Shown: one piece after another, positions 52,433-61,795 of the stretch
How the letters are laid out: every line of letters starts with the position of its first letter
Numbering within the stretch: position 1 is the stretch's first letter
Assembly (NCBI RefSeq): GCF_017163705.1
Contig: NZ_JAFIWB010000001.1
Location: forward strand, 186,001-250,000
Length of the DNA stretch: 64,000 nucleotides
DNA from: Xanthomonas bonasiae
GTDB lineage: Bacteria; Pseudomonadota; Gammaproteobacteria; Xanthomonadales; Xanthomonadaceae
Direction of reading: 5' to 3'
The notes under the pieces: generated by a model
The model's database searches: none
What the model was told of the DNA's origin: nothing
What the model saw: the letters and a program-made list of their open reading frames with translations, nothing else
Program-made: the position numbers and the translations under genes

Positions 52433-54414
52433 GGCGCGGCTCCGATCGCGTCGTCCACCGCCACCCGCGCCGGCAGCCGCAGCACGCTGTCGGCCCAGCG
52501 CATCGCCGCCTCGCTGTGGGTGGCGACGATCATGCTGCGGCCGTGGCTGAAGGCGGCCAGGCTGCGCAGCAGTTCGGCCTCGGTGTCCGGATCGAGGAAG
52601 GCGGTGGGTTCGTCGAGCAGCCACAGTTCCGGATCGCGCAGCAGCAACCGCGCCAGGCCGATGCGCCGCGCCTCGCCGCCGGACAGGCCGAAGCCGCGTT
52701 CGCCGATCACGGTCTCCAGGCCCAGCGGCAGGCGTGCGGCGAAACGCATGACCTGCGCCGCCTCGGCCGCCGACTGCAGTTGCGCGGCGCTGGCCTGCGG
52801 AGCGGCCAGGCGCAGGTTGTCGGCGATGCTGCCGTGGAACAGGTACGGGCGCTGCCCGGCGTAGCCGACGCGCAATCCGGGCCGCAGTTGCAGGCTGCCG
52901 GCGCGCGGCGGCAGCCAGCCGGCCAGCGCTTCGAGCAGCGTGCTCTTGCCGCTGCCGCTGGGTCCGACCAGGGCCAGGCGCTGGCCGGGCTGCAGGCTGA
53001 AGGACAGATCGCGCAGCGCATCGCAGCGTGCCCCCTGCGGGCGCAGCGTCAGGCGCTCGGCGTGCAGCAGAGGCTGTGCGGGAGCCGCCGGCGTCGCCAC
53101 TGCTGTGGGAACGGCGGATAATGAGGGCCCTTCAGGCACTGTGCGCGTTGCAGGCACCGCGGGCGCCACAGGCGTCGCAGGTGCTGACGGTGCCGCAGGT
53201 GCTCCCGATGCTGCATGTACTACGGGCACTACCGGCGCTGCGGGCGACGCGGGCACTGCGACTCCACCAGGCGCCGCTGGCATCGTGGGAGCGGACAGCG
53301 CAGACGACGGCGGCGCCACCGATGCGAGCGCCGGCGCGGCAACCGCCGGCGACGACACAGACGGCGCCAGCGCTACCGGCGCATCCGGCAATTCACCAAG
53401 CAGGCGCTCCACCTCGGCCGCCGCGGCCAGCGCGTTGGCGCGGTCGTGATAGTGCGCGGCCAGGCGCCGCAGCGGCGCGTAGAACTCCGGCGCCAGCAGC
53501 AGGCAGAACACGCCCACGCCCAGGGTCGGCGCCGCCGCGTGCAGCGCGATCATGCCCAGGTAGCTCAGGCCCAGGTACATCGCCACCATCGCCACGCTGA
53601 CCGAGGCGAAGAACTCGAGCACGGTCGAGGACAGGAAGGCGATGCGCAGCACTTTCAAGGTGCGCTCGCGCACGCCCTCGGCGGCGGCGGCGATGCCGCG
53701 CAGTTCGTCCTCGCCGCGGCCGTACAGGCGCAGCAGGCCCAGGCCCTTGAGCCGGTCGGCGAAATGCCCGCCCATCCGCGCCAGCTCGCGCAGCTGGCGG
53801 CGCCCGGCCGCTTCGGCGCCCCAGCCGACCAGCATCATGAAGATCGGCACCAGCGGCGCGGTGAACAGCAGCAGCAGGCCCACCACCCAGTCGCTCCAGC
53901 CGACCGCGAGCAGGATCAGCAGCGGCACCACGCTCACTTCCAGCCGCGCCGGCTGGTAGCCGGCGTAGTAGCCGTCCAGCGCGTCGCCGTGCGCCAGCAG
54001 CAATTCGCCCAGCTCGCCGTTACGCTGGCCGCGCAGCCACAGCGGGCCGCGCTGCAGCAGGCGCCGGTACACGCGCCGGCGCAGTTCGAACTTCGCCGCA
54101 TCGGCGACCTCGCCGGCGGCGCGCTGCGCGCAGGCGCCGAGCAGCGCACGCACGGCCAGCACCAGCGCCAGGACGGCGAACGCGGGCAGCGCCTGCTGCA
54201 GCGCGCGATGCTCCACCAGCAAGGCCTGCAGCAACCAGGCGATGGCGCCGGCCTGCACGATCAGCAGCGCCCCGGACAGGCTGATCGCGGTCGCGGCCAG
54301 CCGTTGCCGCCCACGCGCCGCGCTGGCCAGCGACGCCAGCCAGCGCACGCGTTGCCGCCGCAGGTGCGGCGACTCGGCAGGCGGTGCGGCGGGCGACTCG
54401 GCGGGATCGGTCAA
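52429..54414 (-). CDS. cydD: Glutathione/cysteine ABC exporter CydD with inserted Ala/Pro/Val-rich linker
   Basis: 661 residues from a TTG at 54414 (LTDPAESPAAPPAESPHLRR, Met in vivo). Membrane domain residues about 25-320; nucleotide-binding domain from about 450 with LVGPSGSGKSTLLEALAG, GLSGGEARRIGLARLLLRDP and LWLLDEPTAFLD. Between them lies a roughly 104-residue Ala/Pro/Val/Ser-rich segment (APALASVAPPSSALSAPTMP, SPAAPVVPVVHAASGAPAAP), absent from usual CydD. The start is uncertain: an upstream ATG at 54513 would overlap the FNR-type box, so I reject it. Partner of CydC; required for cytochrome bd. Confidence 0.9.
   Translation of the reverse strand: MTDPAESPAAPPAESPHLRRQRVRWLASLASAARGRQRLAATAISLSGALLIVQAGAIAWLLQALLVEHRALQQALPAFAVLALVLAVRALLGACAQRAAGEVADAAKFELRRRVYRRLLQRGPLWLRGQRNGELGELLLAHGDALDGYYAGYQPARLEVSVVPLLILLAVGWSDWVVGLLLLFTAPLVPIFMMLVGWGAEAAGRRQLRELARMGGHFADRLKGLGLLRLYGRGEDELRGIAAAAEGVRERTLKVLRIAFLSSTVLEFFASVSVAMVAMYLGLSYLGMIALHAAAPTLGVGVFCLLLAPEFYAPLRRLAAHYHDRANALAAAAEVERLLGELPDAPVALAPSVSSPAVAAPALASVAPPSSALSAPTMPAAPGGVAVPASPAAPVVPVVHAASGAPAAPSAPATPVAPAVPATRTVPEGPSLSAVPTAVATPAAPAQPLLHAERLTLRPQGARCDALRDLSFSLQPGQRLALVGPSGSGKSTLLEALAGWLPPRAGSLQLRPGLRVGYAGQRPYLFHGSIADNLRLAAPQASAAQLQSAAEAAQVMRFAARLPLGLETVIGERGFGLSGGEARRIGLARLLLRDPELWLLDEPTAFLDPDTEAELLRSLAAFSHGRSMIVATHSEAAMRWADSVLRLPARVAVDDAIGAAP
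53075..53388 (-). repeat. Low-complexity coding repeat inside cydD (Ala/Pro/Val linker)
   Basis: The DNA is built from degenerate GCC/CCG/GTC-type triplet runs, such as GCAGGCACCGCGGGCGCCAC and CACAGGCGTCGCAGGTGCTG. It encodes repeated A-P-A, A-P-V and P-A-A-P units. It keeps the cydD reading frame and joins two intact domains, so it is an expansion rather than an interruption. Confidence 0.8.
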
Positions 54415-54512
54415 AACGGACTCGGCGCGGCGAACAGGCCGCCATTGTAAGGCGGCATCCCGGTCGGGACCGCCGCGTGCCGCCACGATGCCGATCGCGG
54501 CCGGCGAGGACA

Positions 54513-54526
54513 TTGATCTGGATCAA
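54513..54526. promoter_or_regulatory. Perfect FNR/Anr-type box between cydD and cydA
   Basis: TTGATCTGGATCAA matches the FNR/Anr consensus TTGAT-N4-ATCAA exactly. It lies 89 bases before the cydA ATG and about 98 bases from the cydD start, so it can serve both divergent operons. It implies induction of cytochrome bd and its assembly exporter at low oxygen; the regulator itself is outside the window. Confidence 0.82.
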
Positions 54527-54615
54527 GGCTTCGCGCGCGGCGGAAGCGGAACATCGCTCTCAACCTACCGCCACTCGGCCACCCAGATGCACATTTCCCA
54601 CGAGGTAGCACAGCC

Positions 54616-56205
54616 ATGATCGACACCACTGTCGTAGAGCTGTCGCGGCTGCAATTCGCCATGACCGCCATGTACCACTTCCTGTTCGTTCCGCTCACCC
54701 TCGGCCTGTCCTTCATGATCGCGATCATGGAGAGCGTGTTCGTCATGACCCGCAAGGAGGTCTGGCGGCGCATGGCGCTGTTCTGGGGCGTCCTGTTCGG
54801 CATCAACTTCGCGATGGGCGTGGCCACCGGCATCGTCATGGAGTTCCAGTTCGGCATGAACTGGTCCTACTACAGCCACTACGTCGGCGACATCTTCGGC
54901 GCGCCGCTGGCGATCGAAGGGCTGATGGCGTTCTTCCTGGAAGCCACCTTCATCGGCCTGTTCTTCTTCGGCTGGAACAAGCTGTCGCCGGTCAAGCACC
55001 TGATGGTGACCTGGCTGATGGCGCTGGGCACCAACCTGTCGGCGGTGTGGATCCTGATCGCCAACGGCTGGATGCAGAACCCGACCGGTGCGGTGTTCAA
55101 CCCGGACACGATGCGCATGGAAGTGGTCGATTTCATGGCGGTGGTGTTCAACCCGGTGGCGCAGGCCAAGTTCGTGCACACGGTCAGCGCCGGCTACGTG
55201 ACCGGCGCGGTGTTCGTGATGTCGATCAGCGCGCTGTTCCTGCTGCGCGGCACGCACCGCGACATCGCGCGGCGCTCGTTCGCGGTGGCCGCCGCGTTCG
55301 GTCTGGCGTCCTCGCTGTCGGTGGTGGTGCTCGGCGACGAGAGCGGCTACGCCGCCAACGAACACCAGAAGATGAAGCTGGCCGCGATCGAAGCGATGTG
55401 GGAGACCGAACAGGCCCCGGCCGACTTCACCGCCTTCGGCATCCCCAACCAGGCCACCGGCAAGAACGACTACGCGATCAAGGTGCCGTACCTGATGGGC
55501 CTGATCGCCACGCGCTCGCTGAACACGCCGGTCCCCGGCATCCTGGAACTGGTCAAGCGCGCCGAGCACCGCATCCGCGGCGGCCAGATCGCCTACGGCG
55601 CGCTGGAACGGCTCAAGGCCGACCGCAACGACGTGCAGGCGCGCGAAGTGTTCGATCGCCACTGGCAGGACCTGGGCCACGGCCTGCTGCTCAAGCGTTA
55701 CCGCGACGACATCCTCAATGCCACGCCGGAAGAAATCTCCAAGGCCGCGCTCGACACCGTGCCGCGCGTACTGCCGCTGTTCTGGACGTTCCGGGTCATG
55801 GCCGGCCTGGGCTTCTACCTGATCGCCTTCTTCATCGCCGCGATGTGGTTCTCGTGCAAGCACAACTTCGAGGACAAGCGCTGGTTCCTGAAGCTGGCGC
55901 TGTGGACCCTGCCGGCGCCGTGGATCGCGATCGAATGCGGCTGGTTCGTCGCCGAATACGGCCGCCAGCCGTGGGCGGTGGAAGGCGTGCTGCCGACCTT
56001 CTATGCCGCCTCCGGCCTGGCCCTGCACGAGATCCTGATCACCCTGGCCGGCTTCGTGGCGATCTACACCGTGCTGCTGGTCATCGAGATCAAGCTGATG
56101 CTCAAGGCGATCCGCAAGGGCCCGGACAATCTGCCCGCGCTGCTGCAACCGACCCCGCGCCCCGCCGCGCCCCTTGCCGCCCCTGCGGCCGCCGGTCAAC
56201 TCTGA
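54616..56205 (+). CDS. cydA: Cytochrome bd ubiquinol oxidase subunit I
   Basis: 529 residues. Haem and quinone blocks: [20 protein letters not shown] with His21 as the expected haem ligand near the N-terminus, [38 protein letters not shown] with the second His ligand, [20 protein letters not shown] at the Q-loop, and [18 protein letters not shown] with a Met ligand. It oxidises ubiquinol and reduces oxygen at high affinity. The terminal part is Ala/Pro-rich. First gene of cydABX, downstream of the FNR-type box. Confidence 0.97.
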   Translation: MIDTTVVELSRLQFAMTAMYHFLFVPLTLGLSFMIAIMESVFVMTRKEVWRRMALFWGVLFGINFAMGVATGIVMEFQFGMNWSYYSHYVGDIFGAPLAIEGLMAFFLEATFIGLFFFGWNKLSPVKHLMVTWLMALGTNLSAVWILIANGWMQNPTGAVFNPDTMRMEVVDFMAVVFNPVAQAKFVHTVSAGYVTGAVFVMSISALFLLRGTHRDIARRSFAVAAAFGLASSLSVVVLGDESGYAANEHQKMKLAAIEAMWETEQAPADFTAFGIPNQATGKNDYAIKVPYLMGLIATRSLNTPVPGILELVKRAEHRIRGGQIAYGALERLKADRNDVQAREVFDRHWQDLGHGLLLKRYRDDILNATPEEISKAALDTVPRVLPLFWTFRVMAGLGFYLIAFFIAAMWFSCKHNFEDKRWFLKLALWTLPAPWIAIECGWFVAEYGRQPWAVEGVLPTFYAASGLALHEILITLAGFVAIYTVLLVIEIKLMLKAIRKGPDNLPALLQPTPRPAAPLAAPAAAGQL

Positions 56206-56224
56206 TCCCGGCAGGAGAATGACG

Positions 56225-57376
56225 ATGGACTTCATTGCATTGGACTACACCACGCTGCGCGTGATCTGGTGGCTGCTGCTCGGCATCCTGCTGATCGGTT
56301 TCGCGGTGATGGACGGTTTCGACCTGGGCGTCGGCGCGCTGCTGCCGTTCGTGGCCAGGAACGACGCCGAACGCCGGCTGGTGGTCAACACCATCGGCCC
56401 GGTCTGGGAAGGCAACCAGGTCTGGCTGGTGCTCGGCGGCGGCGCGATCTTCGCCGCCTGGCCGCCGCTGTACGCGGTCAGCTTCTCCGGCTTCTACCTG
56501 GCCATGTTCGTGATCCTGTTCGCGCTGATCCTGCGCCCGGTCGGGTTCAAGTTCCGCGGCAAGCTGCCCAGCCAGCGCTGGCGCAACGGCTGGGACTGGG
56601 CGCTGTTCATCGGCGGCTTCATCCCGGCGCTGATCATGGGCGTGGCGGTGGGCAACGTGGTGCTGGGCGTGCCGTTCCACTTCGACGACACGTTGCGGGT
56701 GTTCTACACCGGCAGCTTCTTCGGCCTGCTGATGCCGTTCGCGCTGCTCGCCGGCCTGCTCAGCGTGAGCATGCTGGTGGCGCACGGCGCAGCGATGCTG
56801 GTGCTGAAGACCGATGGCCCGGTGGCCGATCGCGCGGCCCGCTACGGCAGCGTGGCGGCACTGGTCGCCTGCGCGCTGTTCGCCGCTGGCGGCGCCTGGG
56901 TCGCAATGGGCCTGCCCGGCTATGCGGTGACCTCGCAGGTGGTCACCGACGGCGCCACCAATCCGCTGCTGAAGACCGCGGTGCTCGGCGAGGTCGGCGG
57001 CTGGATGCACAACTACCAGTCGATGCCGCTGACCGCACTGGCGCCGGTGGCCGGCCTGCTCGGCCTGCTGCTGAGCGCAGTGCTGCTGCGCAAGCGGCGC
57101 GGCGGCCTGGCCTTCATCGCCTCCGGCGCGGCCATCGCCGGCATCATCCTCACCGTCGGCTTTGCGATCTTCCCGTTCCTGCTGCCCTCCTCCAGCCAGC
57201 CCGGCTCCAGCCTGACCGTGTGGGACGCCTCGAGCAGCCACCTGACCCTGTGGATCATGCTGCTGGCCACGGTGGTGTTCCTGCCGATCGTGCTCGGCTA
57301 CACCACCTGGGTGTACCGGGTGCTGAAGGGCAAGGTCACCGCCGAATCGCTGGACGACAACCCCAACGCGTACTGA
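56225..57376 (+). CDS. cydB: Cytochrome bd ubiquinol oxidase subunit II
   Basis: 383 residues starting [20 protein letters not shown], with eight to nine membrane helices. [40 protein letters not shown] and [20 protein letters not shown] are signature blocks. The AGGAG at 56213-56217 sits at the right distance for ATG 56225 and too close to the ATG at 56219, deciding the start. It stabilises the haem centres of CydA. Confidence 0.96.
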   Translation: MDFIALDYTTLRVIWWLLLGILLIGFAVMDGFDLGVGALLPFVARNDAERRLVVNTIGPVWEGNQVWLVLGGGAIFAAWPPLYAVSFSGFYLAMFVILFALILRPVGFKFRGKLPSQRWRNGWDWALFIGGFIPALIMGVAVGNVVLGVPFHFDDTLRVFYTGSFFGLLMPFALLAGLLSVSMLVAHGAAMLVLKTDGPVADRAARYGSVAALVACALFAAGGAWVAMGLPGYAVTSQVVTDGATNPLLKTAVLGEVGGWMHNYQSMPLTALAPVAGLLGLLLSAVLLRKRRGGLAFIASGAAIAGIILTVGFAIFPFLLPSSSQPGSSLTVWDASSSHLTLWIMLLATVVFLPIVLGYTTWVYRVLKGKVTAESLDDNPNAY

Positions 57377-57410
57377 GCGCGTTCACCCCGATCGCATAGG
57401 AGTTTGCACC

Positions 57411-57521
57411 ATGTGGTATTTCGCCTGGATTCTCGGTGTAGGCCTGGCCTCCACCGCCGCCATTCTCAACGGCATGTGGTTCGAGGCACGCGAGGGCGCC
57501 GCCCCCGACGCGGCCGACTGA
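57411..57521 (+). CDS. cydX: Cytochrome bd small subunit CydX (YbgT family)
   Basis: 36 residues: MWYFAWILGVGLASTAAILN then GMWFEAREGAAPDAAD. One membrane helix with the MWYFAWILG N-terminus that defines CydX/YbgT. It is required for stable, active cytochrome bd. A Shine-Dalgarno TAGGAG lies 8 bases before the ATG, 35 bases after cydB. Confidence 0.93.
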   Translation: MWYFAWILGVGLASTAAILNGMWFEAREGAAPDAAD

Positions 57522-57540
57522 AATTTTTTCGCAAAGGATC

Positions 57541-57569
57541 TTGCCGAATGCGGGTGACCCCCGTATCAT
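57541..57569 (+). promoter_or_regulatory. Predicted tRNA-Pro promoter
   Basis: -35 TTGCCG (57541-57546), 17-base spacer, -10 TATCAT (57564-57569), ending 12 bases before the tRNA 5' end. It is followed by a GC-rich discriminator (GTGCGGC), as is usual for stable-RNA promoters under stringent control. Confidence 0.65.
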
Positions 57570-57581
57570 GTGCGGCTCCTT

Positions 57582-57658
<77 letters not shown>

Positions 57659-58159
57659 GTTTCAAGGTCACAAGAAGCCTGGAAAACCAACGTTTTCCGG
57701 GTTTTTTTGTGGCTGCGGCTTCGCCTCCCCGCGGCACGCGACCGGCTTGGCTCCGCGCACAAGCACCCTGCAGTTGCAGCGGACCCGACCGCGGCTCAGG
57801 CGCATCGCCGATGCCGGCGCCCGCTCAGGCGGCCCGGGGTGGGCCGCGCGATGCGCGGCGGCGCCAAGCTTCGGCAAGCGCGCCGCGACATCGCACGAGG
57901 AGCCGCCGTGCGCCTCCTGCGCGACGAGACCACATCCGATGCCTGGCAAGACCACGCATGCGCTGATCCCGGGTTCCCGACGCCAGCAACCACGTCACGC
58001 GCGCCCCTAGCCTGCAGGCATTCCAGCCTGTCGCCATGCCGCTGCGGCCGAGCCGTTTCCTGATGCTCCTACAGGAAAAATGCCTGCAGCATGTCGGCGC
58101 GAGCAGAACCCATGCATTGGCTAAACTCGCAAGCAAGAGCGACTGGCATAGGAGCCGGC
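57659..58159. other. Sparse intergenic region downstream of tRNA-Pro
   Basis: 501 bases without a supported gene. It contains the tRNA terminator (57678-57708) and a partial REP remnant, GCTCCTACAGG, at 58065-58075. I see no attachment-site duplication of the tRNA 3' end. Confidence 0.55.
57678..57708 (+). terminator. Rho-independent terminator of tRNA-Pro
   Basis: Stem CCTGGAAAAC/GTTTTCCGGG with loop CAAC (one G-T pair), followed by TTTTTTT (57702-57708). Confidence 0.92.
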
Positions 58160-59062
58160 ATGGCCACTGGAAAAACATCAGGTAAGAAAGTCACGCGCGT
58201 TGCCACAGGCCTGATCGGCCACATGCTGGGTTTGGCATTCGCGGTCACGTCGGGGTCCGCAGACGCCGCCGACACCAAGCCTGCGCCGGATGCCGCGCAA
58301 CGCAGGCTGCAGGACACTGCGTGGGTCCTGTACCAGGTCAATGATGTACACGGCAAGGCCATCGCGCCTTTCGCGGAGAGCGCAGATGGCAGCAGGTCTA
58401 TCCTGCCGGTGCTGTTCCGCACCGACTATCTGGAATTTGCGACGGCCTGCGGCAGGCGGATGGCGCCATATCGCGAAGAGAGCGGACAGGTCATCATTGC
58501 GCAGGCGTATGCATCGCACGACGCATGCAAGGCAGACGCGGCACTTGCACCGTCGATTGCGCGTCTGCGCGGTGAATTTGCCATCTCGTTCGTTGCCATT
58601 GCCGGAACCGACAGACCAGCCCTTCGTCTCAAGGCGCCGTCAGGCGATGAGTTCTTGCTCTACGACAATGGGCAACTGCGCTTCACCGATCCGTCCGACG
58701 TTCTTCCGCAGCCGCGCGTTCTCTACCTTCAAGTCGGTCCAGACACGATGGGCTGTGGATACAACGGGCCCGATATTCCTGGCCGGCCGGAAAATGTCTG
58801 CGTCGTGGCGCGTGCGGTAAAACAGGGCGCCGACGGGGCATGGCACGCTGATTCGATGCCTTATCCAGTCATGCCAGCGATCCGGGGATTTGAGCCGCCC
58901 GCAGGAAGCCGAAGCATCGTACGCATCCTGCGTTACGAACTGGCCAATCCCGACATCCATGCATCACGCTATCGCGACGTACTCGATATGGTGATCGAAC
59001 AGCATCCACCCAAAAACCTGCCGACGGAGTATCGCAATCCCCCCTATCACTGGATCCCATGA
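58160..59062 (+). CDS. Exported META (HslJ-like) / DUF4377 domain protein
   Basis: 300 residues. Start at ATG 58160 with AGGAG 6 bases upstream. N-terminal signal-like hydrophobic stretch (GLIGHMLGLAFAVTSGSADA), then a META/HslJ-type domain (RLQDTAWVLYQVNDVHGKAI, residues about 50-175). The DUF4377-type domain follows (PRVLYLQVGPDTMGCGYNGP, MPAIRGFEPPAGSRSIVRIL, RYRDVLDMVIEQHPP; residues about 190-290). Family roles are unclear; META domains appear in heat-shock and envelope proteins. Codon use is visibly less GC-biased at third positions than in neighbouring genes, hinting at a different history. Confidence 0.8.
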   Translation: MATGKTSGKKVTRVATGLIGHMLGLAFAVTSGSADAADTKPAPDAAQRRLQDTAWVLYQVNDVHGKAIAPFAESADGSRSILPVLFRTDYLEFATACGRRMAPYREESGQVIIAQAYASHDACKADAALAPSIARLRGEFAISFVAIAGTDRPALRLKAPSGDEFLLYDNGQLRFTDPSDVLPQPRVLYLQVGPDTMGCGYNGPDIPGRPENVCVVARAVKQGADGAWHADSMPYPVMPAIRGFEPPAGSRSIVRILRYELANPDIHASRYRDVLDMVIEQHPPKNLPTEYRNPPYHWIP

Positions 59063-59561
59063 GTGGTCTTGCCGGTACACGCATACGCGCGCGCCGGCAA
59101 GGATTGATTTGCGTGCATGCAGCAAGCAATGGAGCGGTCCTCGCAATACCCTACTAAGCAAAAGCTGTGCTTTTTGCGCTGACGGCTGCCTGCGCCACCC
59201 CACTCAGGGAGCACCCGAACAACCGCCTGATCCTGCGAAAATCGAACTGGGGCCAACAGGAAGAGGACGATGCAGCCTTCTTCGGCGACGCAGAAGCTGG
59301 TGACCAGGTTTGCGACGGCGAGCAACCAATCAGCCGACGCCACCGTGCACCACGGCGGCGCTGACACCGCACCGTGTCCGCCACCCCACCGAGTGCCTGG
59401 CCCGCGCATCCGATCGTGCGGGCCCATGCGCGACGTTCTTCGGCATGGCCGCAAGCGCCCGCACACGACGCCCCATCGCAATATGCCTGTGCCTAGTGCC
59501 GCGTTCACGCGGCATCTAACGTCCCGGCGACGCGCTGACGCGCCCCGGGAACCCCGTGCGC
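59063..59561. other. Intergenic region, no gene recognised
   Basis: 499 bases between a plus-strand and a minus-strand gene (convergent). A short AAAAGC-TGT-GCTTTT hairpin with a T-rich right arm at 59160-59175 could be a weak terminator. Open frames present are not supported by any family resemblance. Confidence 0.5.
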
Positions 59562-61478
59562 TCAGCGCACCGGCAGACTGATGTAGCTCGCCTGCTGCGG
59601 CGTGTGCCAGATGCGCTGCGTGGCCTTCTGGTAATCGCCCGGCTTGGCGAAGTAGATGTTGGGCACGTAGGTCTGCGGGTTGCGGTCGTACAGCGGGAAC
59701 AGGCTGGACTGCACCTGCACCATCACCCGGTGGCCGCGCTGGAAGGTGTGGTTGGCGGTGGGCAGGCCGAAGCTGTACGCCAGCGGCTGGTTCGGCGCGA
59801 TCGGCTTGGGCGTCTCGAAGCTCTCGCGGTAGCGGCCGCGGAAGATCGCCATCGACACCGCCAGTTCGTAGCCGCCCAGCTTCGGATCGGAGGCCATTTC
59901 GTCCGGGTAGACGTCGATCAGCTTCACCACCCAGTCGCTGTCGCTGCCGCTGGTGGAGGCCTGCAGGTGCACTTCGGGCGCGCCGGCGATGCTCAGCGGC
60001 GCATCCAGCGGCGCGCTGACGAAGGTCAGCACGTCCGGACGGCCGTCGACGAAGCGCTGGTCGTGCACCAGCCAGGTGGTCCACATGTCGCGGTCGCCGA
60101 AATCGACCGGGCGCGGCACGAACGGCACCGGCTTGGCCGGGTCGGACACGTACTCTTCGTAATCGCCCTGCCCGGCCGTGGGCGCGTCGAACGACAGCGT
60201 GCCGCCGGCGCCCAGATACAGCGGCTTGCTGCGCGCCGCGCAGCCCTGCGCGCAACTGCGCGGCCAGGTCTGCAGGCGATCCCAGTGGTTCTCGCCGGTG
60301 TTGTAGATGAACACCGGCGGGGTGTCGGCCTTGGCCGCGCCGTCGACCAGGTACTGGTCGAAGAACGGCTTGAGCACGTCGCGGCGGAACTGCAGCGCGG
60401 TGTCGCCGTCGAACTTCAGCGCGCCCAGCGCCGAGCCGTCGTAGTTGACCTGGCTGTGCCGCCACGGCCCCATCACCAGGTAGTTCTTGTCATTGCCGGC
60501 ATCGCGCGGCTCCATCGCCTCATAGCTGTGGATCGCGCCCCACATGTCCTCCTGGTCCCACAGACCCTGCAGCCACATCGTCGGCACCTTCAGCGGCGTG
60601 CGCGCCATCACCTTGTCCAGTGCCTGGCCCTGCCAGAACGCGTCGTAGGCCGGGTGCTCGGTGAGCTTGTGCCACCACGGCAACTGCTCCAGGCCCGCGG
60701 CCTTGGCGTAGTCGCCGGCCGAGCCGGCGCGCAGGAAGTTGCTGTAGTCGTCGTGGCCGTGGCGCGGGATGCCGCTGCCCTTGCCGCGCTGGGTCAGCTG
60801 GCCGGTGAAGTAGTCGAAGTTGACCTGGCGGAACGCGCCGTAGTTGAGCCAGTCGTCGCCCATCCAACCGTCGATCATCGGGCTTTCCGGCGCGGCCACC
60901 TTCAGCGCCGGGTGCGGATCGGTCAGCGCCATGACCACGGTGAAGCCTTCGTAGGACGAGCCGATCATGCCGACCTTGCCGTTGGACTCGTTCACGTTCT
61001 TGACCAGCCAGTCGATGGTGTCCCAGGCATCGGTGGCGTGGTCCACCTTGCTGCCGTTGAGCGGCCCGCGCAGCGGCCGGGTCATCACGTAGTCGCCCTG
61101 CGAACCGTACTTGCCGCGGATGTCCTGGAACACGCGGATGTAGCCGCCGTCGACGAACACCTCGTCGCCCTGCGGCAACAGGTCGCGCATATGCGGCGAG
61201 GCCATGCGGCTGGCGCGGCCGCTGGCGTCGTAGGGCGTGCGCGTCAGCAGCATCGGCGCGTGCTGCGCGCCCTTGGGCAGCACGATCACGGTGTGCAGCT
61301 TGACCCCGTCGCGCATCGGGATCATCACCTCGCGCTTGACGTAGTCGTTGGCCTCGGTCGGCGCGACGAAGGCCTTGCCGGTGATGTCGGGCGTCATCGG
61401 CGCGGTCTGCGCCTGGGCGGCGGCGGCCAGCGCGGCGGCAATCACGGTGACGAGCAAGCGGGCGGCGATGGGACGCAT
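59562..61478 (-). CDS. Alpha-amino acid ester hydrolase (CocE/NonD, S15 type)
   Basis: 638 residues, exported (signal ALAAAAQAQ near residue 24). Alpha/beta-hydrolase core with GMIGSSYEGFTVVMALTDPH, nucleophile Ser175 in the G-x-S-Y-x-G motif, and QGLWDQEDMWGAIHSYEAME and VMGPWRHSQVNYDG carrying the Asp and His of the triad. The C-terminal jelly-roll X-Pro dipeptidyl-peptidase-type domain starts near residue 400. The whole sequence reads as an orthologue of the Xanthomonas citri enzyme that hydrolyses and synthesises beta-lactams with alpha-amino side chains, such as ampicillin and cephalexin. The natural substrate is unknown. Confidence 0.92.
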   Translation of the reverse strand: MRPIAARLLVTVIAAALAAAAQAQTAPMTPDITGKAFVAPTEANDYVKREVMIPMRDGVKLHTVIVLPKGAQHAPMLLTRTPYDASGRASRMASPHMRDLLPQGDEVFVDGGYIRVFQDIRGKYGSQGDYVMTRPLRGPLNGSKVDHATDAWDTIDWLVKNVNESNGKVGMIGSSYEGFTVVMALTDPHPALKVAAPESPMIDGWMGDDWLNYGAFRQVNFDYFTGQLTQRGKGSGIPRHGHDDYSNFLRAGSAGDYAKAAGLEQLPWWHKLTEHPAYDAFWQGQALDKVMARTPLKVPTMWLQGLWDQEDMWGAIHSYEAMEPRDAGNDKNYLVMGPWRHSQVNYDGSALGALKFDGDTALQFRRDVLKPFFDQYLVDGAAKADTPPVFIYNTGENHWDRLQTWPRSCAQGCAARSKPLYLGAGGTLSFDAPTAGQGDYEEYVSDPAKPVPFVPRPVDFGDRDMWTTWLVHDQRFVDGRPDVLTFVSAPLDAPLSIAGAPEVHLQASTSGSDSDWVVKLIDVYPDEMASDPKLGGYELAVSMAIFRGRYRESFETPKPIAPNQPLAYSFGLPTANHTFQRGHRVMVQVQSSLFPLYDRNPQTYVPNIYFAKPGDYQKATQRIWHTPQQASYISLPVR

Positions 61479-61795
61479 GGAACCTCCGGGCAGTGAGACG
61501 GCGACTGTAGGCGCAACCGCGGCCCGGGCGGAAGTGTCGGCGCGCCACAGACGGTCCGGCGTGTCCGCACGGGGGTCGCGGTGCGCATGCGTCAGGACAC
61601 GGAAATGGCGGGATCCGGAGCAGGAACGGCCATGCGACCGCCAACGCTCCGGTCAGTTGCGGACATGCCTGGCGCCATCGGCGCAACTGCACCGGAAACC
61701 GCACGCGATAGCTTCCCTGCAGCGCGCACGGCAGGTACAACCATGCTTCTGCCCATCGTCGCGATCGCGCGCGGGGCGCCGGCGAGACCCACACG
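61479..61795. other. Divergent region ester hydrolase / GH95-type gene
   Basis: 317 bases with no supported gene and no operator I recognise. It carries the promoters of two divergent genes; I see no copy of the 14-bp LacI-type site. Confidence 0.5.

Noticed and set aside
53028-53600. Plus-strand open frame across the cydD linker
   Set aside because: Low-complexity mirror of the linker coding sequence; the cydD frame continues unbroken into an intact nucleotide-binding domain.
54415-54513. ATG start for cydD at 54513
   Set aside because: It overlaps the perfect FNR-type box and adds 33 residues without family counterpart; the TTG at 54414 fits better, though it is not proven.
59160-59175. 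AAAAGC-TGT-GCTTTT as a rho-independent terminator
   Set aside because: The stem is short and A/T-rich and there is no extended T-run beyond it; not listed as a separate feature.
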